Origin: Paracentrotus lividus
Lineage: Eukaryota > Echinodermata > Echinoidea > Camarodonta > Echinidae
Length of the DNA stretch: 64,000 bases
Reading direction: 5' to 3'
NCBI GenBank assembly: GCA_940671915.1
Contig: CALNVZ010003426.1
Coordinates: 25,092,897-25,156,896 of the forward strand
The position numbers and the translations under genes are program-made. This document shows positions 10,501 through 25,788 of this stretch, piece after piece. Positions within the stretch are counted from its first letter, which is position 1, and every line of letters begins with the position of its first letter. Under the pieces are notes generated by a model that was not told where the DNA came from, ran no database searches, and saw only the letters and a list, made by a program, of their open reading frames with translations.

Positions 10501-13500
10501 GAACGCTAACAATTTATAAAATATCAAAATGCATCATCATTTTGAACTTTCTTTTTATTCTGGGGCACATTGCTTTGGACAAAGAAGGAATAAATAGGCT
10601 ACTGGTTTTTAACAATAGAAGTCAGAATGCCGATTCTCTTGAAAACTAAAACAGTGAGTAGTGAGCTTCCATGGGAAATTTGACACCATGGATGCTTATC
10701 CAAACAGGTGTTTGCCATCACCTGATTTTTATCACCACCACCAGACCTTATGTAATGCCTTGTATATTTCACCCATCGCTCTATCTGGTAAAGTCATAAA
10801 ATCTCACTTTCCCAAACCCAATGATGCTCGAAGCTGTCCATGGTGGACAGGTTGTTTTGCTGTGGTCCAGAAATTTACCTTCAAGACAGGTATTTAAAGT
10901 TCTTTTCAAAAATTCTGAGGTCAGCTAATTATGATCCACTTCACAGGCAAGCCCACTACTACCCCAGCTCTTTAATATAATTGGTGCACTGCTAAATAAT
11001 TAATGTAAACATGTTGTTTTTATTGAAAAAGGTAATCATAAATGCAGGTACAGAAAAGACTAAAATACTTACTTGTTCTGACAAACTCAGCTGGTATGAG
11101 GGGACCTACAGTGGAGGTATCGAAAATTGTGAATTCGTAAACTGTTGATGGTTCAGCATCTGTAATTTCACACATGGGAACAAGATCTTCGCATGTTCTT
11201 TGAACTTGACCTTGCAGCACGCGTGAAATATAAGGTGGGGTACCAGTGTCTGCCCATAGGGCAGTCATAGATGTTGAAGTCACATCCACAAAAACAAGCT
11301 CTCCTGAAGTCAAGTTATCTGATGGAAAAAAAGAAGAAAAGGAACTATATGTTGATAATTGTACATGACTCACAATACTAACCAACAGATAAAAAACTAA
11401 ACTCAGAAATCCATCAACTATAAAAAAACAACCAATCAATAAGTTTACCAACTGACTAACCTACATAACCACCCATGCATCCATTCTTACCCAGCAGTGA
11501 ATGCAGCCTGACGTCATACAATAAAAGTATCGGGCCCATGCGTAAACATAATAGAGCCACTATTGTCCCCAGACAATTTGGCCCGACAAATGTATTCATT
11601 TTGGATATCTTGGATCCGCGCCTGCTAATGTACCCGCCATCTCACCAACCAACCAACCAACCGACCGACCGACCAACCAACTGACCCACCAACCAACCAA
11701 CCTACAACTTACAAAAAACAACCAATCAATAAGTTACCCAACTGACCTAATGACAAACCTACCCACCCACGCATCCGCCCTTACCTACTCACCTACTCAC
11801 CAACCAACCGACCGACCTACCCACTATCTCACCAACCAACCAACCGACCAACCTACCCACTATCTCACAACCAACCACCCAACCAACAGACTGAACAACC
11901 TACCCACTATCTCACCAACCACCACCCAACCAACAGACCGAACAACCTACCCACTATCTCACCAACCAACCTACCAACCAACCAACCAACCAACCTACCA
12001 AACACAACCAACCTACCCACTATCTCACCAGCCAACCTACCCACTATCTCACCAACCAACAACCAACCAACCAACCCACTATCTCACCAACCAACCAACC
12101 AACCAACCAACCTACCCACTATCTCACCAACAACCGACCTACCACTATCTCACCAACCAACCAACCAACCGACCAACCTACCCACTATCTCACCAACAAC
12201 CAACCAACCAATCTACCCACTATCTCACCAACCAACCAACTGACCAACCTACCCACTATCTCACCAACCAACCAACCGACCAACCTACCCACTATCTCAC
12301 CAACGAACCACCCAACCAACAGACCGAACAACCTACCCACTATCTCACCAACCAACCAACCTACCCACTAACTCACCAACCACCAACCGACCAACCTACC
12401 CACTATCTCACCAACCAACCAACCAACCAATCTACCCACTATCTCCAACCAACCACTGACCAACCAACCAACCAACCTACCCACTATCTCACCAACCAAC
12501 CAACTGACCAACCAACCTACCAACCAACAAACCAAACCAACAACCAACTGTCCAATTACCTGGAAATACATAAACCCACACACTCACCTACATGTACCAA
12601 TCAACAAAAACCAAAAACCACTCATATTAACTGAATCCACCGATATAACAACCAACCCCTGACCAGCCAAACAATAAACCAACCACAACCACTATCTAAC
12701 CAGCAAGAATCAACCAGCTGACCATTCAATAACAATAATATTCTGGATTTATACAGTGTCTACCAAATAAAAGGTAATCCATTTTTAGAGGGCCCATGTT
12801 CAATGCTGATTTGTTTTTGCTGTCCATACATGTATGTAACATATAATTAAAGATGAACTCTCCACCTTTCTTGAATCATAAATGTAGATTGTAAAGCATA
12901 AAAGAGCAAATTGAAAATGAAATTGGTAGGTACATTGTAAAGGTGAATACTTCGTCTTTAAATATGGCCCCTCCAAAAGCGGATTACCTTTTATTTCATA
13001 CACATTGTTATAGTGCCTAATACAGAGTTAGACTACGTCTCTATTTACAGATATACATGTATCATTACCCCGTCATCAGATTCAAGCTTGCCCGCACACA
13101 ATGTGTGCACATTCTCCTCTTCTTGAGGAGCATTCCAGCCAGGCACCATCAAAGTCAAAATCAATTAATCTATCGGCAAACCAACCAATCAACTGACAAA
13201 CTGACCTCATAATCAAACAAAAACCAAGCAACTCCACCAATCAAACAATACAGATGTAAAATATACACTGGAACAGACACAAAGCTGTTATTCATATTAT
13301 TTTTAGGTATACTTACCTGTGATGATCTGGAACTCAATTGGATCACTTATTTGCTGATACAGCCCTGTTCCACTGATAGAAACAATAGTAACATTGTAGT
13401 CTGTTCCTGGTAGAAGGTTGTCAACTTCAACAAAGTTCTGCTCCGTATCGATGGTTGGGTTTATTATTACCCTGAAAAAAGTTAATATGCCACGGATTGG

Positions 13501-16500
13501 CCTATCCCATTCAAGACGGACCGATGTAGATGCAGCATTTGTTCCACTACCACGACCAGGGGGTAATGGTTCTACAATTAGCAATAAAAGATAACAGTGA
13601 AAGTGTCTGGAAAAGTTGCATATAAAATATCATTATCACATTATATATTATATGAATTAAAAGTAATTTATGAAAACGTAATTATAGATACTCTAGTACA
13701 AATGCACACTTTGCAAAGATACAGGTCATGTAAATCGGAATTGCAAATTTACACTCACTACTAGAAAACTTTCACTGACCTCTCCTATAGATGAAAGACA
13801 CTGTTAAATAGTGGTAAAATGAAATGGGCATAATTGATATTGGCGTAAAAGCATCTAGAATTATTACCTCTTATTTTATACCTCTTATCATTCCATTATG
13901 TCCCCCTTGATATCTTTTGTTTTCGCTATTTTACAGTAAAATTTATTGCAGTATGTTTACAATGTATACGTTCAGTTACAAATTAACTAATTTCGGCAAA
14001 AGAAATTCAAAATAGTCACTTCTTTATGAGCAAGGTGAGAAATTTCCATGGGCATTGACTTTGTATTAAAAAAATCCTGTTTTTTTTTTTTAGCCATTTG
14101 GTTTCAAATATTGAGCAAGACTTGAAAGTAAAAAAAGTCATATAAAATATGCTCAAAAGCTATACAACGCCATAAACAAGTCTAGGCAAAAAATATTTCT
14201 CTATCACAGTAAATTACTCTCATCTCAAGATCTACATACCAAATGAGAAGAATAAGTCTCAGAATTCTGTTTTTCGTGCTTTCAGAGAAAAATAATACCA
14301 AAGACTAACACACTGTGATTGATCTTAATACGTGTAGTATATTATCTGTAGTACACAGTGTATAATACAAAAAAAAAAATTTCTGCTTGCACCATTTTAT
14401 TTGATACACACTGTACAATAATATCAACTCACTCGCTCGTTCAAATGAGGTAAAAACTGCATTAGTTCCGAGGACAATTGAGGTAATGGTGTAGAGTTGT
14501 CCTGGAATGGTATTAACGAAGGCTCCAGTAAGTGCATTCTCATCGAAGTCAAGCATGGGACCTTGTGGCTCTACTGTGATGTTATAACCTGCGAATCCTG
14601 TCATGGAACTGGCGTTACCCACAGCAAAGGGGATCCTATCAGTCGTTATATTCATTGGAGATATGTCACCAGGAGATAAAGGAGCTGTAGGTTATGAGGA
14701 TGAGAATGCAAATAATAATACAGGTAATTATGATGTTTGCTTTTGGTTTGTTATTATGTACGGATGAGGATCATGATCCACAACATTTATATTGCACTAT
14801 ATTTCTTTTGAAAACATTCAAAGGCGCATGTTTATCCAATTAAGTTGATTACTACACATCTGCCGAAATAAATGAGTTTTAAGGCATAATTTAAAGTGTT
14901 CGATGTGGTCAATTTCATGGAACAAAGAAGGGAGGGAGTTACAAAGGTGCGGAGCATTGGATGAAAAGGCAGCTAGTCTCCAGATGTGTGATAGGAACTT
15001 GAAGATTGACACCAGTACCAGACGAGTCCAGGATATAGACGGCGTTGTTCTAGGAGGGAGGTCACATATCTTGGAGCTAAAATGTGCAGTAGAAAGTTTT
15101 GAATCTGAATCATGTTGAATTTCTTAATATCTACTTTGATATTCAAATGACTGGAAGCGGGCATGTTACGACTGGTAATGTCGCAGCAACGTGTAATGTC
15201 ACAACACCGCATTATTTACGTCTGGGACCAACATTTGAAAACCAACATCCAAAAGCAGTGACTGGGATACTCATACAGTTTGTAGCCCTCTTTAGAGAAA
15301 ATATCTAGAACAATTTGAATTGAATATGTTTAAATTGAAAAAGAAAATTAGCCTCCAAACTTATGTGGATCGGACCAAGGTTTGAATCCCAGTCAAGTGT
15401 TTTTGATGGTTACGTCAAAGGTTGGTAATAGCTGCTACTTACTGGTTGATGCATTCAGAGAGCAGGGTGTAGCACCAAACTGCAGAGGGAAGTTGTTCAT
15501 GTTATCGGCAGCCAATAGCGAATTTACAGAAAAATTGAGATCGGTTTCAGGTGCGATACGGATCTTAACAACTTCCAAGTCATCTCCAGGGGCAACCATT
15601 TCTTCTTGCACAAGGTCACCTTGTGAGTCTGTGACGGTGATTATGTAGCCATCATTTTGACCAGTGGATGGGGCCAACCAGACCAACGTGTAGTTTGATG
15701 ATGTGGTAGTCACAGAACATGACTCTACTGAAAAAGGATCTGCATAATATAAATGTAGATTAATTGGTTAAGATTAGTTAGATGCACACAACCTAGAGCT
15801 GTAAAACTGTACCAACATTTAACCCTATATACATGTTATACAATGACAACTGTAACTCCAGCCCTACATGTACAGTGTTTAATTCTAATTCTTATTCCAG
15901 TGAAAGTGCTGCTTCAAAATACTGAATATAGAGACACTGGATAAAGTTGGTCGAGCATACAACCACAATCACTATATAACAGGGCAATATTGTATATTTA
16001 TGACACTTACATGTATTCATATTATAAAAAACTGCAGAATATATATATTTTTTTTAGATCCAAAAGGATGTTCCCTGTTTATAGAATATTCATAAACCAA
16101 TAGCTACATGGTGTCAGGCAAATCATTATTTGCTGCAGTATATGGTACCCTGGCGTACTAACTAAAAATCTGCCATTTTAGATTAAAAATTTTTTTTTTT
16201 TATCGCTGTACCCTTGGTCACCAAACTGTCCAAAATTATATTTTAATTCTTGAGTAATTAATTTTCAATCAATTTTGTTACTTTTATTGTCATTAGACTA
16301 CAATAACGAAGGAAAATAGGCGCTGTGATCATTCTCGCGCCGATCGAAGGATCAGGAAATTGATACTCTGTACGCTAATGGACACGGGAGGATGCTGCAC
16401 AATGCCATACCCCGGGTTACGATGGTACCCTGGGGGGCATTTCATCAAAGGACTTGTCGGACATTTTATCCGACAAATTTGCTCTCGGCCAATCAGATGC

Positions 16501-19500
16501 AAGCATTTCAGTAGCTTATAACATTTTGTTGGATAAAACGTCTGACAAGTCCTTTGATGAAATGCCCCCCATGTGTATGGCGTGGTGCATCATCTGTGGA
16601 ATATTGTTTTACCTGTTCTGATGAGAATAGATACACTATCTGACATCGAGAAGCGATACATAGAAGCTGGTATGAGGTCATCAACTTCTAATGTGTTTGA
16701 GCTGAAGCATCCATCGTATTCAAACGTGTCATTCAGGACGTATCCTCCATCCATCTGGCGCTCCATAGTAATATTTACCGGACCATCGGCTCTCCACGCC
16801 AAGAAAACGCTGTTTGGAGTCTGGTCCAAAACGGTGAATTCACCTTGTGGAATCATAGCTGAACATGTGAAATAAAACAAAAGAGAGAGTACAAGCCATG
16901 AACCATCTAGCAATGGTGGTTAGCTAATGATACCAGATGAAACATCTCAAGTAACATCCATTAAAATTTCCTGCCTGTTAGATTGTTTTCTATTTTCATT
17001 TTCCATTTCCCTTTCTGTTGACATTCATGTTTAAATGCTTTAATGAATAAAATAATCAGTGTATTAAAAAAAAANNNNNNNNNNNNNAAAAAACTGTTAC
17101 AACTTATTAGCTCAATCCTCGGCTATGAGCTGGGGTTTGATTCCCACTTACCTATCATACTGGAACTTACCCTTTCAGTGAATTTTTCTAACACATTTAT
17201 AGCCATGCTAAGAAGCAGAATAATATATTTTAAAAAATGTTATGCCTCTGAAAGCTTAGAAGAAGAATTGCATTATCAAAATCAATTGCACTTTTGTATT
17301 TCATGTATTTTCTTTTCTGATACAGTACACAAACGTATCATAAAGTTGGGGAACAAGAGAATAAAAATAATCATCGCCAATTCGGGGGGGGGGTATGGCC
17401 CCCACAGTCTTGACAGCAACCAAGAATTAGGGTTAAGATAAAAGATGATTCAGTTTAAACTTTTTCTGCTGTAAATAAAAAATGAGAGAAATCCAACCGT
17501 GGTAACTTGCAGAGGAACTTCCTGGCTTGTTAAATCTCCAGCACTTACTGCAGTGACTGTGATTTCATAACCCACAGCCGGTCTCAGTTCATCAATTACA
17601 TACATATTATATTCTCTAGGCACTCTGTATGTTTCCGTGCAATTACAATGATCTGCGGTGTTATCTGTGCACTGAACCGTGATGACATACTCATCTAGTT
17701 CACCATAGCCAGGCTCTAGACCTAAGGTAATGTTGGACGCTGATGAGCTGAGGACAGTCACGTTTGGCTCACTGGGACCTGGAAATTCATTTAGGATTAT
17801 GAGTCATTATAGGATTAAATGAGATTAATTTGAGGATCAAATGAGATTAACTTGGGATTAAATGAGATTAATTAACTTGCTATTAGCCATGAACACTAAT
17901 TGATTGGTAGGTTTGCTTTATGGCCATACATGTACAATATATGTAGATCGACACAGACAAATAGCTGTCCACTGACAAAGTTTCCTACTAGATAATCATA
18001 TTCTATTCAAGTTACTAAAATTCAATTTATTCATTGGGAGTCATTTTGTTTCTAATATTCAACCTGAATCAATTCTAGGGCATGCTGGTTAGAAGCTCTA
18101 ACCAACTCAAAGCTTAATGTTTGGTGCTTTTAAATTTGTATAATATTGTGCATATTTTCAAATAAAAATGAGATCACGTACATGTGATATACATTGTATG
18201 TAAAACGCTCTGATTGGTTATTTCCCATATAAAGCAATATATTAAACACAACATTATTATATTGATGATGAAAACCCTGTCTTGAAATTCAAGTGCACAG
18301 AACCACATGCTCATGCTGTACAAAAGTAAATGATTAGATTTTCTTTGTCATGAAAATAAAAAATGTATTTTTCCAACAATAAAAAAAAAAAAAAAAAAAA
18401 AAATCATTGACAATTGTTTTAAGAGGTAAATGATATACATGTTTGTATCTTACGCAATGTGACGTTAAAAGATAACTCTGTTCCTTGATCTAGTTCTATT
18501 GTTCCCATGGAGTACTGTTGGCCAGGGAGTAGGTTGGTGATAACCACACGATCAGGTGATACAAAGTGTTCCATCCATCCAGGGGGACTCAGAGAGACAA
18601 TGATTGAGCTTGTATCCGCAAAGATATATGTGATGGATGTTTCATTGCGAGCATACTCAAATATATCATCTCCAGTTGGGGGCACTGAAAATGAGATTCA
18701 AGAATATTTATTGAAATCTCTAGATTGGAAAATGCAAATACACAATGCATAATTACTCTTTTCGAAGACAAATCTGCAACTGTTTCAATGCATGCTGCAT
18801 TTTCATAAAAAGAGTCATTACATTTTGTTTAATTGAATTAATTTATTTATTTTTGTAACGGTTGTAGTCCATGAAATAAAAATATATGTGGTGCCCATTA
18901 AACAATCAAAACAATATTCATTTAAAAATTTAAAAGTTTTCAACATCTACATGTATGGGGTTATAAAATAACATAAAGATGCTTACATGTTGATTCCATT
19001 ATGGAGATTTCTTCACTTTCTTGCTCCTCAAAATCATCAGTGGAAGATAAAATGGACTTGACTGAAACGGAGTAATCAGTTGATGGCAGTAGATCTTCAA
19101 TGCTATGTACGGTCATTTCAGCTCCAACTGAGAAAGATATACCCGGTTCTCGGTATCTTTCATCCTCTGTTGATGTCCATGTTACATTAAAACTGTCCAC
19201 ATCACCGACGCTTGGTGCTTGCCATGCAGCTATAAGAGAGGTCTTGTCACCACCTGGAATGTCGAAGTTTTCTGCTGGTCCGGGGTCTAAATTAGGATGA
19301 ATCATTTGAAACTGTAATCACATGTATCACAGTCACAATCTTCTGATGCATTTCAAAATAAGAAATTGATGAGGGAAATCAGTATCATTGCCCATGTCTA
19401 GTTTTGAAGTTTTGGTAAGATTTTCAATAATGCATTCCGGACAATATTTCTCGAAGTTATTTTCCAAGGTGATTAATTTCTTTGTGTATAAAAAAAAATA

Positions 19501-20796
19501 TGATGTTATCATTACCTGCAAGAACCCCTAGATAAATCGTTTATCAAAGCAGACAATCAATGAAATAAACACTGAATTATCATTTAAATCATAAATAGAT
19601 AACTTTCTGATTTACACAATCTCTGATACCAACTTAATTCATGGTTACTCAACCACCAACAACGATTTTAAGTTCCAACTATTCATAATTAGGCGCTATG
19701 TTAAAAAGTACCTGTTTGACCCTGAGAAAAATTAGTTAATTTTCATGAGATATATAAGGACTAATAATAATATGGACAGAATACTATGTAATTCTCAGAC
19801 ACATGACAGTTTAAATATCATTGACCTCAATTTCACTACAAAGGCACCAAGACAACCAATTACTTCTTGGTTCCAAATTCACCTTGTTTACCGAGTACAC
19901 TTGACTGAAACCAACTTTACAAACTAGTTACTCATTTCCAATGCATCACACTCTTCCAGTGAGGTACATGTATAGCAGGAAAGCTGGAAATGATTGAGGA
20001 AAAAGAAAATTCTTAAAAGTTTATGTTGTTACAAAGAGTAGTGGCATTATACCTGTTCGTGTGGTGTAATCAAACCCATCGGACGTATCCGGACTATACA
20101 CAATGTTGTATACAGTGCCAGGGTCACTCAGGTCAATTTCCAGTATCCGTGGAGACGAGCATGCCAACTCAACGAGAACGTTCTCAGACATCACCTGATC
20201 CATGGTTACCTTTGTCACAGTGAGATTTGATGTTGTGTTAGAGAACCAGGCCAAAGTGATGTTGTCATCTGTCATGTCGACCACTGTGAATACACCCAGA
20301 GAGACGTCACCTGAAAGAAAGAAAAAAAAAACACAGGAGAATCATAGGAAACTAATGATCAATTTCTAAACAGAATCTACATTGGTGTAACAAAATTATC
20401 TGTAATAGGTTCTGCACAGAAACCCCACCAAATAGTGATAACAGAAAAGGAGAAATGATTCTATACAAATTTAGATTATTTTCACCAGCATGTACAATGC
20501 ACATATACATGTACATACATGTGCATCACAAATACACCACAATTTAAGTACGATGTATGTTTAACTGTGCATGTTCAAATTGACTTTATGGTTAATATTA
20601 AATATTTACAAGACCTTTTCTCTGACAGGACAACAAGATCTTGTAGTAATTTATCACCTAAGGAATATTAATATGCTAATCTGGTTTGAGAGGGACCGAA
20701 CAGTTGGTCTAAATGTACGAAAAAGGATTAGGTATGTATACAGGACCGTAAATGGGGGAGGGGGGATGTAAAAGGGGGAGAATTGAACCCCCCCCC

Positions 20797-20838
<42 letters not shown>

Positions 20839-23800
20839 TATGAAAAATGCTATCATACCAGTAGATGCACTGATGGTTGAAGCCGGGCTAGAAGAAGCGG
20901 AGTAGTTCTGGATTGCCTCAAGTTGAGACCTGACCTCTATTTCATACATCAATGACGGTGGGATGTCATCGATGACATACATGTCATTACGAAAGAAGCT
21001 GATATTTCTTGTTTCCTGGTAAGGACAGAATTCTGGATTGGTGGATGTAATCTGAATGGAATAGCCATCAGCATCACCAGGACCTGCCATAATGTTCAGT
21101 GTGATGGTGGTGGCTGAGCTATCCATCACAGTTACTGATGGTCTGGATGATGCTGCAAAAAGGAATAATAAAACAATGAAATTAACCCTCTCATTACCAG
21201 GCACTTTATATAAAAAAAAAGAATTCTCTCACTTCATTTCAAATTTATGAAAAGATAACTCAAGCAATACCCCAAATCCAGCTTTCAAACGGTACCTAAC
21301 TCAACAAGATGGGGCGCTTTCTAGCAAAATGGCAGTAAAATCAACTTCCATTGTCACCAGTATTCTATGGTGCCAAAAGGAGACTACATGGTAATGAGAG
21401 GGTTAATAATTTAGACACACAGCACTGGAAAATTATTAGAAAAAGTTCTTTTTGTCTGTGCGTGTTTCTCACTTTGTGTAGTTTTAAGAAGACATATTAA
21501 CACAGACCAATACTACTTCTATACATTCTTCAGCAATTATATCATTGACATGTGAGTATAGACCTTTTGTTACTAATGCAAATGGTGCTGTTTTCCCAGA
21601 ACAGAAACTGAGCTTGGTCCAATAATTTTTTCACAAACTGTATATGTGTACATGTATGGCTTTTCTTCCTTGCAATAAAATAATGTATAATGCCATCACC
21701 CTTGCATACATATCTATATTTTCACAATTTCGTACAACATGTAGGTGGGAAAATTCTCGAGAGCTTAATTTCATGATTTTGTGATGTCTTCATGAACATG
21801 AACCCACGATGACCAGGGTAATAATAATAATGATTGTAAAGTGCTTAGAGATGAAATTGTTTCATATTTAATAGTCGATATATATAAATCGCAAATATTA
21901 TTTTAATTTATTATTACATGTACCATTGTCTTGACTTGTGAAATTCACAAAAATACAGGTCATACATGTACATGTACAGCACAAGGGACACTGATATTAT
22001 CACAACATCAAAATATGTACAGCCTACTGTAAAGAACATGTCACTGACCTATTTAACTAGCAGGGCGGTGTTTCACCAAATCTTTTGTAAGTTACAAATA
22101 ACTTTACGAACCACTTGTGATCAGTTCTTCTGCTGAATGATTGAGAATTTGATGAGTATATTAAAAGCAACAAAGAACATGTTCCAGTCGTTCGTAACTT
22201 TATGAATGACTTGGTGAAAACCACCCAGATATTTTGTTTTATACTACAAATTACAATCATGTACATTGTTCAGTTTACATAAAGATATCACGGAGCCATA
22301 TAAACTATAGGAGTGTTTCTCCTAGTTGTACTTGATGTCCATACCACCTCTTATCAATCTAAGAATTTTGTTTTTATCTTTATTTTTAGAAGACTTACGC
22401 AATCTGAGCTCAATCGTTGTCTCTTCCCCTGAAGTAGTGTCACTTATAAGAGCAGTGTAGATAACGCCTGGCATGAGATTAGAGAAGACTACTCGGTTGT
22501 TTTCTTCGGGTGCAATCATAGCATGGTCTGGTGAGATTGTGAAGTTGATTGAGCCATTCCAATGAACTAATTCTACCGAAGAATTATCCATTCCAAGGAT
22601 GATAACGTTAGGAAATTGTAGATCCTCTGAGTGATTGACGAGTAAAGAAGGACAAGTTAATAATAATTTTTTAACAGTTATAAATAGTTTAAAAGACTGT
22701 GGTTTGTGATTTATTTGGGACCAAGTTAAGGGGATATCTCATTAGCTGCAAACCCAAGCGAATTTACACAGTGTTATATATAGAGAGAACCTAGCCAACG
22801 TTCTGGAGAGTGCGTCCCAGAATTGCATGTTTTCTTTTGTGCTGCTTTGTTAGGCAAGCACAAAGGGGTTATCTCGTTGTATCTAAATGGCATGCTTTCT
22901 TTTGTGATGCTTTGTTAGGTAAGCTAAATCTAACTGTATGAACATGGCATGTTTTCTTCTGTACTGCCTTGTTAGGCAAGCACAAAGGGGGTTTATATAC
23001 TGTATGATCATGGCATGTTTTCTTTTGTACTGCCTTGTTAGGCAAGCACAAAGGGGGTTATACTGTATGATCATGGCATGTTTTCTTTTGGACTGCTTTT
23101 TTATGCAAGCACAAAGGGGGGTAAATTCACTGAATTGTGAACACAAATCAATTAAATGAATCAATTTTTGCCTCATTTTGTTTCGTGTAGGTACGTGGGT
23201 GCGTATGTGTGTGAGTGAACATTTTTATAGCCACTAGTCCAACGTGAGATATTGATTGTCAGTCATGCGTGCAAAAATGAAAAACAAAATGATAATAATA
23301 ATAATATAAAAAGTACAATAATAAGGATAATTTACAAAAAAAAAAAAAAAAATGACTACCAGGTTACCCCATCGCCCGGTCAATCGCAGGCCCGTAGCTC
23401 CCCGCTAGGGACCAGGAATTTCAGTAACCATTGGAACGGTGCAATATCGGCTATTCGAATATCTAAAAAGATGATAATAATGATCATTCGGCCAAAATAA
23501 TCTCTAATATAGCACCTTCATTTATTGATAGGGTGTCAAATTTCAGGTTCTATGTGGTTCTGATGGCAGGAGTTATCCACTGCAACGTAAAAATATGTGC
23601 GCGTACGCGCGCATTTGATTTGTTGCCATATTTTTGTAGACCAGAGCAAAAGATCAAAAGAAACGAGTTTGTAATGGAAATATGCCAAATGAAAAGGTGT
23701 GAAATCTGAACGTTTATTGTTAATGACAATATCAATCAACATGATCAAAGACACCCGTATACGCTGGATTATTATTATCATTTTCAAACATATTTTGAGA

Positions 23801-25756
23801 AATTATATTTTTTTTGATCAAGTAAACATGCATAATCTTTTTATCAGATTCACATTTATGTTTGACCCTTTCCATATATATATTTTTACTGAAGTAAAAA
23901 TATTCATATGTATATTCCACCACTTTTACAAACAGAATATATGCGCTTGCAACATTTGACAAAAATAAATTCGCCTGGAAACTTTGAACATTTTCAATGG
24001 AAAATCCCGGTTTATCGAAGGAATGTGGTTTAAACCAAAAACAATAGCTTCACGCGCCAATGCAGGACAAAAAGAATTCCTGTATTTTGACTCCATTAAT
24101 TTCAGATATTCGCTGCATTCCAAGATATCCCTTTGTCCAGAAAACAGATGACAAAAGAAAATGCCTCACGTCGAAAGGCATACCTACTGAATCAAAGTTG
24201 AGTACACTTTCTATATTTACGACACTCTCTAAATTCACTTCATTCGCTAGCGTTCGCAACTCAGTGAAATACCCCCTTTAGGAACTACTCTCCTAGCTGT
24301 TGTCCATCTAAACTGTCCTGAATTTAAAGCAGTTTCCTCCACCCTATACTGTCATTACACTTTTATATTATAGTGAAGTGAAACTCAAACATTTAGCCCT
24401 CAAACTACCCTTCAGCCTATTTCCCAATCTACCCAGAGGCACCCTTCCTGCTAGCGCTTACCTTAGCCCCTTAAACAGACCAATCCCACCTTTCAGCTTT
24501 TTCATCAAAGTGCTTGTAACTGCCCGTCTGTTTTTTTTTTTCTTTATTTAGCATGCCAAAGAAAATCAACTTGTAGGTTTCATGTCCTTTTGAAATGATT
24601 GAAGTATGCCATTTGGGCAGGTTCCTCAGCTTAATAATAATGGTCACTTATAATTGCGCTATACACGAAAAAGTATCACAGCGCTTCCAATATCATTGTA
24701 TAAATGCAATGTACAAAGATACATCCCATGAATCTTAAGTTACAGAAAATATAAAATTAAAAAATTGCCTCAACTATTAGCTTTCTCAGCAGCCCCAGGT
24801 GAGGCCTGATGGCCTCTTGCTTGCTGCTCCTTTCACCAACAATTTAAGGGAAAGCTCAGTCAGCACATAATTCACAGAAGCTCTATACTATAGCACTTGA
24901 GGCCAACAGGCCCCAGATGGGTTAGCCGGTCAGAACAAATAGTGATAACAATTAATGAAACAATAGAAAATAACACACTGTATACTAGGTATTTGAAGAG
25001 ATATGAACTTAAGTCGCATCGTGTTTAACCCCTAAACGGGCATTTGGCTGGGGAGGGGGGGCCTAATCAGTCCCCCCCCTCGACATTTCGCGCGGTAATC
25101 GTCGCTTTAAAAAAATTTCACGCTCCGTGCATTGATGACTTTATTCTCTAACATCTTGCGCAACTTTTGAAACTATTTTTACACCAATCGAGTATACGGT
25201 TCGAAAGTTGCGCAACATTATGTAATGCTCCGCAGGCTCAAAAACCAGATATTTTCTGTATTTGTGTACAAAACATATGGGAAATCGTTTTTCATGCTAA
25301 AATCACATTTCTTTATTTAAAATATGGTTATTAGCCATTATATTAGTTGATATTGCTGTAATCATTAGAGATAATCAATGACCAAAGTATTCCGAACAAA
25401 AAAACAATAAAATACGTAAGTCGAAAAACAAAGAAATACATAAGAAATTCCCAAAACAATAAAATACATAAGAAATTGAATTAGATAATGGAATTTTTTT
25501 CACGTACAATTGTTAGGAAAGGTACAAAGGATATTATACCAAGAATTAGCATTCTAGGAGCCTTATTTAATGATTTAGAGCTAAAAGTATGTTTTCATGC
25601 ATAAATTAGCATATTTAATTACTATATATTAAAAAGACATTATTTTGGAAAAATGAACTATGCAGTCTTGTAGATTACATCGCACACTACTATTGTGCAA
25701 ACTTTCGCGGCGCTCGCGCGATCGGTGGCCGAGATCTGAAGGGGGGGCCTAATCAG

Positions 25757-25788
<32 letters not shown>

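Noticed and set aside
11750..12634. 294-codon plus-strand Thr/Pro/Asn/Gln-rich ORF
   Set aside because: It coincides with the CCAA/CTATCTCA minisatellite, has no non-repeat segment, and lies in an intron of an opposite-strand gene.
22820..23130. CRISPR-like array (regular repeats with variable spacers)
   Set aside because: The window is eukaryotic, spacers are short and partly related, and no cas genes exist; it is an ordinary tandem repeat.
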